Under the pieces are notes generated by a model. It worked only from the letters and a program-made list of their open reading frames with translations. It made no database searches and was not told the origin of the DNA. The position numbers were made by a program, and so were the translations under genes. Positions 15,728-21,524 of a stretch of DNA of 21,524 bases are shown piece by piece. The first letter of the stretch is position 1, and every line of letters starts with the position of its first letter. Source of the stretch: CAYNJF01 sp964351745 (lineage in GTDB: Bacteria; Pseudomonadota; Gammaproteobacteria; Berkiellales; Berkiellaceae); assembly GCA_964351745.1 (NCBI GenBank), contig CAYGPI010000043.1, positions 1-21,524 on the forward strand, given 5' to 3'.

Positions 15728-16752
15728 CTTTTATCTATGCTATCGGTGCGTTTAGTTTGTCCCTAGGACTTCTTCTTTGGGTTGGGTTTCGAGTTAAACT
15801 TTGGACTTTTGGTGCTTTCGTTTTTCTAATGGCCGTTTCAGTCACCATGTATGCCTACTTGGGCGGCTGGCGCCAAATGCGCGCGCAGGACTCGTATGAT
15901 CACATGATGCAGGTTCTTCAAGATTTATATCTTGAGCAACCTCTGACGCCTGAAAAAGTAGAAGTGGCTCTTTCTGATGTCTCAAAAAATCTGCCAGATG
16001 ATCCTTTTGTTTGGTACCGTCTAGGTGAAATTTATGAAAAGCTATCCTGGTTAACTAAAGCTAAAGAGAGCTATGAAAAATCCTTGACTCTAGCGCCACA
16101 GGTGATTGAAACACAAATCAAGTTTGCCTATGCAAGCGCTTTAAAGGCGGGAGGCGTTCTTGAAGACAAGGCTCTTCTTTTAGTAAAAAATATTTTATCG
16201 CAAGAGCCAAATCATCTTGCAGCACGAAATTTACTAGCGATGGATGCTTTTAAAAAAGAAGAGTTCGGGCAAGCAGCTGATATATGGCAATCTATGCTAA
16301 AGGATGTTTCTTTAGAATCTAAGGATGAGCGAGTTGCTATCACAAGGGCATTAGACCAAGCGCTGCAACATTTGCCTGAGGATTATCAGATGTCTAATAA
16401 CACACAGATTGAGTTAGCGATTGACATTGCCCTATCTCCACAGGTCAAAGACTTTGTTCAACATGAGACACCCGTTTTTGTGTTTGCGAAAAGGAAAGAG
16501 CAGCCTGGGCCGCCTCTTGCCGTTGCTAGATTATATTTGAGTGAATTACCTAAAAAAGTATCGCTATCGCCTCTTAATGCCATGCAGCCAGGGGTTACCC
16601 TGGAGAGTGGGCAGGATATAATTGTGACAGCAAGAGTTGCTAGTCAATTTAGCCCCTTAGCTAATCCTGGTGATTGGCAAGGGCAAAGCGTGCCAGTTCG
16701 CGTTACCGGAAAACACCATTTAAATATTGTAATTGATACACAAATTAAGTAA
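15724..16752 (+). CDS. ccmI: Cytochrome c biogenesis TPR protein CcmI
   Basis: A 342-residue apocytochrome chaperone. Two N-terminal membrane helices (about residues 2-20 and 28-46) flank a short loop. A TPR region follows (about 75-200; one clear repeat at about 94-127, 'VWYRLGEIYEKLSWLTKAKE'). The C-terminal periplasmic domain (about 230-342) has the CcmI-type 'VFVFAKRKEQPGPPLAVARL' run. It holds apocytochrome c C-termini for the heme lyase. ATG 15724 overlaps the ccmH stop (ATGA). It is the last canonical gene of the ccm operon. Confidence 0.93.
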   Translation: MTFIYAIGAFSLSLGLLLWVGFRVKLWTFGAFVFLMAVSVTMYAYLGGWRQMRAQDSYDHMMQVLQDLYLEQPLTPEKVEVALSDVSKNLPDDPFVWYRLGEIYEKLSWLTKAKESYEKSLTLAPQVIETQIKFAYASALKAGGVLEDKALLLVKNILSQEPNHLAARNLLAMDAFKKEEFGQAADIWQSMLKDVSLESKDERVAITRALDQALQHLPEDYQMSNNTQIELAIDIALSPQVKDFVQHETPVFVFAKRKEQPGPPLAVARLYLSELPKKVSLSPLNAMQPGVTLESGQDIIVTARVASQFSPLANPGDWQGQSVPVRVTGKHHLNIVIDTQIK

Positions 16753-16755
16753 GGA
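16751..16755 (+). promoter_or_regulatory. Strong Shine-Dalgarno of the 37-codon ORF
   Basis: AAGGA overlaps the ccmI stop codon and lies 7 bases before ATG 16763. It is the main direct evidence that the short frame downstream is translated. Confidence 0.6.
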
Positions 16756-16762
16756 TTAGACT

Positions 16763-16876
16763 ATGGATAATAATTTAAATAAGACTGACGATAAAGTTGA
16801 CGCAGTCATTGCTGTGATATTGATAACAGCTATAGTTTCTGGTGTTGTCTATTGGTTATCCGGCATGGCAGCATAA
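16763..16876 (+). CDS. 37-residue single-helix membrane microprotein downstream of ccmI
   Basis: A short frame starting 'MDNNLNKTDDKVDAVIAVIL' and continuing as a hydrophobic helix to a short 'YWLSGMAA' end. The polar, acidic N-terminus (about residues 1-13) and one predicted membrane helix (about 14-33) resemble small membrane subunits. It begins 10 bases after ccmI with a near-ideal Shine-Dalgarno and is almost certainly on the ccm transcript. I do not recognise the family. It could be a small accessory subunit for cytochrome maturation or for a respiratory complex, but that is inference from position only. Confidence 0.6.
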   Translation: MDNNLNKTDDKVDAVIAVILITAIVSGVVYWLSGMAA

Positions 16877-16997
16877 TTTTTTATAAGTAACTGGCAAAAT
16901 AGTTTATTAATGATTGATAATGACGGTTAGTTTTTTGACTTGTACGTGCGTCGTTTTCGAAAGTTGTTTGTTGTATGATAGGTATAAAAGGGCTATT

Positions 16998-17003
16998 GGA
17001 TGA
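16998..17003 (+). promoter_or_regulatory. Shine-Dalgarno deciding the TPR lipoprotein start
   Basis: GGATGA sits just before ATG 17008. With the lipoprotein signal that starts there, it favours this start over ATG 16975. Confidence 0.5.
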
Positions 17004-17007
17004 ACTC

Positions 17008-19410
17008 ATGAAACTGACAGCAAAAAACATTTTGATGTTGATATTAACATTGTCATTGTGTGGTTGTGAGCATGAAGACAAAGAGAAGCAAGCCTATCAA
17101 AACCTGGCTTTAGAAGCGCTTGATGACAAAGATTATCAAGAGAGTCTCATTAATTTAAAAATGGGTCTGAAATTAGATCCTGCAAACCCTGAGATGAGAA
17201 AGTTGCTTGGTCTAGTTTGGTTGAAACTAGGTGATCCTAAAGCCTGTGTTGAGCAGCTTGTTAAATCAGAAGAGCTTGGTCTAAGTCATAATGCCATCGT
17301 TTTACCTCTTGCAAAATGTCATTTGTACCAATCCAATTTTGATGAGGTTTTAGCTCAAAATTTTACAGATCAACAATTTTCAATTTCAAACCAAGATGTT
17401 GCGGCTTTATTAGCTCTTAAAGCTCAAGCGAGTCTAGCTAAAGATGATCCTGATAAAGCTCTAGATTATATCGATAAAGCATTAGCGTTAGCCCCAAGTT
17501 TACCAAAAATTTTATTTGCAAAAGCGCATTGGCTAGCAGCGACCCATGAGCCTACGCTTGCTCTAGAAGTTCTTGAGGGCATTATCAAAGAAAATCCAAA
17601 GTATGCTAAGTCTTGGGGGCTTATGGCGGATTTGCATCGTTTAAATTATAACCTTAAAGAATCTGAAAATGCTTATTCTCAAGCCATTTTACATGCGGAT
17701 AGTCAGCTAGACCTCATTAATTATTATTTGTATCGAGCATTGGTTAGAATTTACCAACAGTCTTCAACGGAAGCCATGGATGACTTACAGGTTGTATCTT
17801 CTCTTCAAAAAAACCATCCTGGTGTTGCCTATTTAAAAGGTATGATAGCTTTATCAAAACATAACTATGCGCAGGCCATCGATTTGTTTCAGGAGTCTGT
17901 TGCCAATCATAACCAGTTGATTTATGGGCAATATTTTTTAGGATTAAGCTATACGCTTTCAAAAAATTATCATGCAGCAAGAGATCACTTGGCTCATTTT
18001 TTAAGTGTTAGACCTAAGCACCTTTTTGGAAACAAGTTACAAGCTCTTGTGGAAATACAGCTTGGCGAATTGAATCATGCTATAGAGCGTTTGACTCAGA
18101 TGCTAGAGAATAACCCTAAGGAAGCAGATATCTATCACTTATTGGGGGAAGCGCTTCTTAAAAATGGAGAACTACAACGTGGCGCGCATTACCTGTCTGA
18201 AGCTTTAAAAATTGATCCCTCAAGAGTTGAAGCCCAGTTAAAACTTGGGCTTGCTGAAATTGATATGGATAACACAGATACTGCGCGTTGGGCTTTTTCT
18301 CAAGTGTTAGAGCAGTACCCACAATACAAAAAAGCCTTGTTGCTTAAGTTTATTAATGAATACCGTGCGAACCGCCATGACACAGCGAAGGGGCTTGCTT
18401 CAACTTATATCAAGCACCACCCCAAAGATACTTTAGGCTATACCTTAAAGGGTATGGTCTTGTTGAGGGAGGAAAGCAAGACAGAGGCTTTAGAGTTATT
18501 TAATAAGGCATTAGCCATCGATCCTAATGATCCCAATGCTAATACACATTTAGCTAATCTTGCTTCTAAAGAAGGACATCCTGACAAAGCTCAACGCTAT
18601 CTTGAAACCATTTTGCAAAAATATCAGCACACACCAACCCTTTTAAAACTATCAAGCATGGCCTTTAGGGCTGGGAATGCACAAAAGGGTGTTGCTTATC
18701 TCCATAAGGTCATAGAAACTAATCCTCATGAAATCGCATCTTATCTTGCTTTAGCCAGGCTAAATATTTCTATGGGCAGGCTCGATAAGGCTATGAGTTA
18801 TTTGAAGCAAGTCCCTCAGGATTTGCATCAAGACCAAGCCTATTTGGCCGTGACTGGCTTGTTGGCATTATCTAGCAATCAGTCACACCAAGCTTCGAAG
18901 TTGTATACATCTCTCACTAGTTCCAAGACAGCCCTTCAAAAGGTGACTTTAGAATTTGCTGCGCAGTACGCTGCGGCCAATGAAGATTGGCCAGCGCTGG
19001 AGTCATGGTCGAAGCAGTTAGTTCAAAAGTTGCCTCGGGCAAAATGGGTACAGTGGCAAGCCAATGCTCAGTGGCAGCAAAAAAACTATGAGGGCGCTAA
19101 ACACACTTTAAGCACATGGCTAGCCACCCATCCAAACGATGATAAATCTAAGATGTGGTATGCCAATTATTTAATGCGCACTAAAGATTATTCATTAGCT
19201 GAAAATGTTTATCTTGATTTGTTAAGGACTCAACCTCTGAACCCTATTGTTTACAATAATCTTGCTTGGATCTTAAAAGACAGCTCACCACAAGAGGCCA
19301 AGTCTTACATAGAAAAAGCGTTGACTATTAGTCCAAACTGGCCAAGTGCTTTAAAAACTCAATCTGCTATCTATAAAATAATTGAATCAAATGAGCTTAA
19401 CGCCTCATAA
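17008..19410 (+). CDS. Large TPR-repeat lipoprotein, PrsT-like
   Basis: An 800-residue protein. ATG 17008 gives a clean lipoprotein signal, 'MKLTAKNILMLILTLSLCGC', with lipobox LCGC and lipidated Cys20. Glu, not Asp, at +2 suggests outer-membrane sorting. The rest is almost wholly helical TPR-type repeats with recurring 'A..L...G....A...L..AL...P' spacing, for example 'KALDYIDKALALAPS' and 'EALELFNKALAIDPNDPN'. The overall plan (small N-terminal TPR pair, then 'LPLAKCHLYQSNFDEVL', then 'GVAYLKGMIALSKHNYAQAI') resembles PrsT, the TPR lipoprotein associated with PEP-CTERM/exosortase exopolysaccharide systems. No exosortase or polysaccharide gene is in view, so its role is unknown; a scaffold for envelope assembly or polysaccharide export is plausible. 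panB follows after 17 bases. Confidence 0.82.
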   Translation: MKLTAKNILMLILTLSLCGCEHEDKEKQAYQNLALEALDDKDYQESLINLKMGLKLDPANPEMRKLLGLVWLKLGDPKACVEQLVKSEELGLSHNAIVLPLAKCHLYQSNFDEVLAQNFTDQQFSISNQDVAALLALKAQASLAKDDPDKALDYIDKALALAPSLPKILFAKAHWLAATHEPTLALEVLEGIIKENPKYAKSWGLMADLHRLNYNLKESENAYSQAILHADSQLDLINYYLYRALVRIYQQSSTEAMDDLQVVSSLQKNHPGVAYLKGMIALSKHNYAQAIDLFQESVANHNQLIYGQYFLGLSYTLSKNYHAARDHLAHFLSVRPKHLFGNKLQALVEIQLGELNHAIERLTQMLENNPKEADIYHLLGEALLKNGELQRGAHYLSEALKIDPSRVEAQLKLGLAEIDMDNTDTARWAFSQVLEQYPQYKKALLLKFINEYRANRHDTAKGLASTYIKHHPKDTLGYTLKGMVLLREESKTEALELFNKALAIDPNDPNANTHLANLASKEGHPDKAQRYLETILQKYQHTPTLLKLSSMAFRAGNAQKGVAYLHKVIETNPHEIASYLALARLNISMGRLDKAMSYLKQVPQDLHQDQAYLAVTGLLALSSNQSHQASKLYTSLTSSKTALQKVTLEFAAQYAAANEDWPALESWSKQLVQKLPRAKWVQWQANAQWQQKNYEGAKHTLSTWLATHPNDDKSKMWYANYLMRTKDYSLAENVYLDLLRTQPLNPIVYNNLAWILKDSSPQEAKSYIEKALTISPNWPSALKTQSAIYKIIESNELNAS

Positions 19411-19427
19411 TTTTTAGGAAATGATGT

Positions 19428-20216
19428 ATGAATACGCATAAAATAATCGCGAAAAAAAATTCACACGAAAAAATCGTCATGGTGACTTGCTACGATTATT
19501 GGAGTGCTAAAATTTTAAAAGATACAGATATAGATTGTATTTTAGTGGGGGATTCGACAGCCATTGTCATGCATGGCGAGCCAGCTACGATTACAGCTTC
19601 GACCGAAATGATGGCATGGCATACAAAGGCCGTCGTGAAGGGCTGTCCAAATAAATTTATTGTCGCAGATATGCCATTTATGTCTTATCGCCGAGGGCTT
19701 GAAGCTGCCATGGATACAGTTGTGAAGCTTGTTCAAGCTGGTGCTCAAGCTGTGAAGCTTGAAGGGGCAGACGGTAACATCGATTTAGTTAAGCACATTG
19801 TAGAGTCAGGTGTACCTGTGATGGGGCATTTAGGCTTAACGCCACAAAAAATGCATCATTTGGGTGGGTACAAAGTACAAGGTAAAACTCAACTTCAAAA
19901 AGACGAATTATTAAAAGAGGCCCATGCTTTAGCGGATGCTGGCTGCTTTGCTATCGTGCTTGAGTGTTTATCTAGTGACATCGCCACTCAAATTACCAAG
20001 GAAGTAGATTGCCCTACGATTGGTATTGGCGCAGGTGCTAACACGGATGGTCAAGTTTTAGTGCTACATGATTTGCTTGGATGCTTTCAAGATTTTAAAC
20101 CTAAGTTTGTTAAGCAATATATGGATGGCGTTGGGCAAATCAAAGCAGCTGTTAATGCCTTTGCGACCGAAGTAAAGCATCAAGATTTCCCAAATCGCGA
20201 GCATGAGTACAGTTAA
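19428..20216 (+). CDS. panB: 3-methyl-2-oxobutanoate hydroxymethyltransferase PanB
   Basis: A 262-residue enzyme, the usual PanB length (about 264 in E. coli). It transfers a hydroxymethyl group from 5,10-methylene-tetrahydrofolate to alpha-ketoisovalerate, giving ketopantoate for pantothenate and coenzyme A. Conserved runs are 'TCYDYWSAKI', 'ILVGDST' (metal-binding Asp), 'VADMPFMSY', 'AVKLEGADG', 'VMGHLGLTPQ', 'LGGYKVQGKT', 'LECLSSDIA' and 'IGIGAGANTDGQVLV'. The C-terminal 'FPNREHEYS' matches the family end. AGGAA at 19416-19420 precedes ATG 19428. panC, the usual neighbour, is not beside it. It may be co-transcribed with the TPR gene upstream. Confidence 0.96.
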   Translation: MNTHKIIAKKNSHEKIVMVTCYDYWSAKILKDTDIDCILVGDSTAIVMHGEPATITASTEMMAWHTKAVVKGCPNKFIVADMPFMSYRRGLEAAMDTVVKLVQAGAQAVKLEGADGNIDLVKHIVESGVPVMGHLGLTPQKMHHLGGYKVQGKTQLQKDELLKEAHALADAGCFAIVLECLSSDIATQITKEVDCPTIGIGAGANTDGQVLVLHDLLGCFQDFKPKFVKQYMDGVGQIKAAVNAFATEVKHQDFPNREHEYS

Positions 20217-20234
20217 ATAAAGTGGGATATGGTT

Positions 20235-20240
20235 TATACT
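20235..20240 (+). promoter_or_regulatory. Possible -10 box for the SIMPL-domain gene
   Basis: TATACT matches the -10 consensus at 5 of 6 positions and lies 29 bases before ATG 20269. The facing -35 region (GTTAAA at 20212-20217, 17-base spacing) is poor, so this is weak. Confidence 0.3.
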
Positions 20241-20268
20241 CCTTTTTATGTTAAAAAGAGGGTGAGTT

Positions 20269-21048
20269 ATGAATAAATTATTAGCACTGACATTAATGAT
20301 AGTGATGCCAACAGTTTTTGCTGGTGAAGCCAGACTGACGGGTAGCGGTCGGGTATTGAGTGAGCCTGATTACGTTGAGTTAAGTATTCAGGTTCAGTCC
20401 AAGTGCTATCCAACGCCTAAGAAGGCTCGTGAAGCTAATGACGAGGCAGCTAGGGCGATTGTTGATTTCTTGAATAAGCATATTCAAGGAGAAGGTTACT
20501 ATAATAAGGTCATCACCACTGGAGGATATACAAGTCCTTTCCAGGTTTACCACCGTGACCGTATTCTGTGCGAACAGACCTTCCAAAAGCACAATTCTAT
20601 TACAATTAGAACACAGCAGGTGGAGAAATTTGAAGCGCTATACGATGACATTCAAAAGGAAGTTTATAATCAGTTTTCAACACAGCCCATGGGGATGATT
20701 GAAAATTCAGTGACTTTTGTAACCATGTCTTCACCCATGGCTGCTGTTTCTCAAGAGCGTCGTGATTTGCTAGAAAATCGGGCGATAACCATGGCATTGA
20801 ACGATGCTAAAGGTAAATTGAAGTCGCTGTTTATTGACAACCCTTTACTTAATTTGAAGGTTACTGAGATTTCAGAAATGCCTATCGCAAGTCAACCACA
20901 ACCGATGGCTTATCGTGGAGGTCGGTCGAATGATATGATGGCTATGTCGGCAGAGAAAATGGCGCCAGCACCTGTTCAGTTTGATGAGCAATGGATCCAA
21001 AAACAAATTTATTTCAGATTTGTTTTTGATGATGTTGCAATTCCTTAG
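20269..21048 (+). CDS. Secreted SIMPL-domain (DUF541) protein
   Basis: A 259-residue protein with a clear signal peptide (about residues 1-18, cleavage after 'TVFA'), so it is periplasmic or envelope-associated. The mature start 'GEARLTGSGRVLSEPDYVEL' and the later 'RAITMALNDAKGKLKSL' (about 171-187) are typical of the SIMPL/DUF541 family, whose general function is poorly defined. Only two cysteines occur (Cys46 and Cys101), both in the mature part, which could form a disulfide. A Met-, Pro- and Gln-rich stretch (about 204-236) precedes the last beta strand. Strong Shine-Dalgarno AAAGAGGGTGAG precedes ATG 20269. The gap of 52 bases after panB and a possible -10 box suggest its own transcript. 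Confidence 0.85.
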   Translation: MNKLLALTLMIVMPTVFAGEARLTGSGRVLSEPDYVELSIQVQSKCYPTPKKAREANDEAARAIVDFLNKHIQGEGYYNKVITTGGYTSPFQVYHRDRILCEQTFQKHNSITIRTQQVEKFEALYDDIQKEVYNQFSTQPMGMIENSVTFVTMSSPMAAVSQERRDLLENRAITMALNDAKGKLKSLFIDNPLLNLKVTEISEMPIASQPQPMAYRGGRSNDMMAMSAEKMAPAPVQFDEQWIQKQIYFRFVFDDVAIP

Positions 21049-21070
21049 CCTTAGTATTTTTTTAAATCAA

Positions 21071-21102
21071 CCTGTTATCCCAGCACAAGCTGGGGCAACA
21101 GG
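21071..21102. repeat. Imperfect palindrome of the 'VIPAQAG' intergenic repeat type
   Basis: CCTGTTATCCCAGC (21071-21084) and GCTGGGGCAACAGG (21089-21102) are inverted arms of 14 bases around an ACAA loop, with 12 Watson-Crick pairs, one G-T pair and one mismatch. It sits between two convergent genes. Read forward it encodes 'PVIPAQAGA', a well-known signature of dispersed REP-like palindromes that are often mis-called as protein. There is no T-run directly after either arm, so it is not a classic intrinsic terminator, though it could still stabilise both mRNA ends. Confidence 0.75.
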
Positions 21103-21120
21103 CTGGTATGATTCTTTATA

Positions 21121-21524
21121 CTATATTTTGGGTCTTTGTGATTTTTCTGTATTTTTTACTTCTTGCTGTCCATCTTGCGTCTTCCTTTCACAGTGTTTTT
21201 TATAGTGTGCCAGCATTTGTTGCTCACTGATCTCACATGGCCCGTTGCTTTTGGGAGCAGAGTCTTTCATAGGTGCATTCGCTTGTGCAGCAATATCATA
21301 AAGATCTGAGGCTCCCAGTGTTTTTTTCAACTTAGCCCCCATCTCGGCTAGGATAATTTCCTTTTTAGTTTGTGGACATTTGGAATCACTGTGTCTTATT
21401 GAGCTCACAGACTCATGCTGGGATTTCACATCAAGATCCAATAAAAATTGGATAGCATCTTGATTTTTTGTATTAATAGCAAAGTGAAGCTCGGCACGTC
21501 CTTGATGAGAGAGGGCATCTTTAG
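21121..21524 (-). CDS. Ankyrin-repeat-like protein, C-terminal part (5' end outside window)
   Basis: The minus-strand frame is open from the right edge to TAG at 21121-21123, giving 134 visible residues. The first part, 'GRAELHFAINTKNQDAIQFL', fits an ankyrin repeat (G.T.LH.A...... A..LL). The remainder is polar, Lys- and Gln-rich and without known motifs ('ILAEMGAKLKKTLGASDLYD', then a basic tail). A TTG at 21439-21441 could be taken as a start, but the ankyrin sequence runs unbroken upstream of it, so the true start is outside. Ankyrin proteins are common effectors in Legionellales; whether this is one cannot be told from the fragment. Confidence 0.65.
   Translation of the reverse strand, partial: KDALSHQGRAELHFAINTKNQDAIQFLLDLDVKSQHESVSSIRHSDSKCPQTKKEIILAEMGAKLKKTLGASDLYDIAAQANAPMKDSAPKSNGPCEISEQQMLAHYKKHCERKTQDGQQEVKNTEKSQRPKI

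Noticed and set aside
16877..17007. Terminator or clear promoter between the microprotein and the TPR gene
   Set aside because: TATGAT at 16973-16978 resembles a -10 but no matching -35 is placed correctly, and no stable hairpin with a T-run was seen.
21071..21102. Palindrome as a rho-independent terminator
   Set aside because: Neither strand has a T-run directly after the stem, so it lacks the defining second half.
20981..21205. 74-residue open frame running through the palindrome (contains VIPAQAG)
   Set aside because: It overlaps the SIMPL gene in another frame and its sequence comes from the repeat; this is the typical spurious call over such palindromes.
1..21524. CRISPR arrays, tRNA/rRNA genes, insertion sequences or prophage genes
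   Set aside because: Looked for across the window; no repeat-spacer pattern, cloverleaf, transposase or phage protein was found.

Overview
The window is an AT-rich, densely coded stretch of a gammaproteobacterial chromosome. Nearly all genes lie on the plus strand, most with overlapping or near-abutting ends. Gene content and order suggest a Legionellales-type organism: a polar-flagellum cluster without chemotaxis genes, a System I cytochrome c maturation operon beside it, and an ankyrin-type protein at the right edge. This placement is inferred from gene order and protein character, not from a marker gene.

Region 1 (1-8061) is a flagellar operon: fliR 3' end, flhB, flhA, flhF, flhG/fleN, fliA, then a MotA/MotC-type and a MotB/MotD-type stator pair. 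Together these encode the export gate (FliR, FlhA, FlhB), polar placement and number control (FlhF, FlhG), the late-gene sigma factor (FliA) and the torque-generating stator. In Pseudomonas-type genomes cheY, cheZ, cheA and cheB sit between fliA and motC; here only 19 bases separate fliA from the motor gene. FlhF has a degenerate GTPase domain.

Region 2 (8062-10209) begins with a 238-base AT-rich gap, then a lone CheW-domain protein and a DUF2802 membrane/coiled-coil protein, overlapping by ATGA. These two look like the surviving tail of the chemotaxis block. The convergent sohB gene (membrane S49 peptidase) follows, and a plausible sigma-70 promoter for it lies in the sohB/ccmA intergenic region.

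Region 3 (10327-16876) is a complete ccmABCDEFGHI operon, including a 52-residue ccmD. It makes the periplasmic machinery that exports, holds and attaches heme to apocytochromes c. A 37-codon membrane microprotein with a strong Shine-Dalgarno follows ccmI.

Region 4 (17008-21048) holds an 800-residue TPR lipoprotein resembling the PEP-CTERM-associated PrsT family, panB (pantothenate/CoA synthesis, without panC) and a secreted SIMPL-domain protein. A 32-base imperfect palindrome of the 'VIPAQAG' intergenic type lies between the SIMPL gene and a convergent, truncated ankyrin-like gene running off the right edge.

No tRNA, rRNA, CRISPR array, insertion sequence or phage gene was seen. No gene-free stretch exceeds 300 bases. 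The best candidates for something new are the degenerate FlhF, the orphan CheW/DUF2802 pair, the ccm-linked microprotein and the PrsT-like protein with no exosortase in view.
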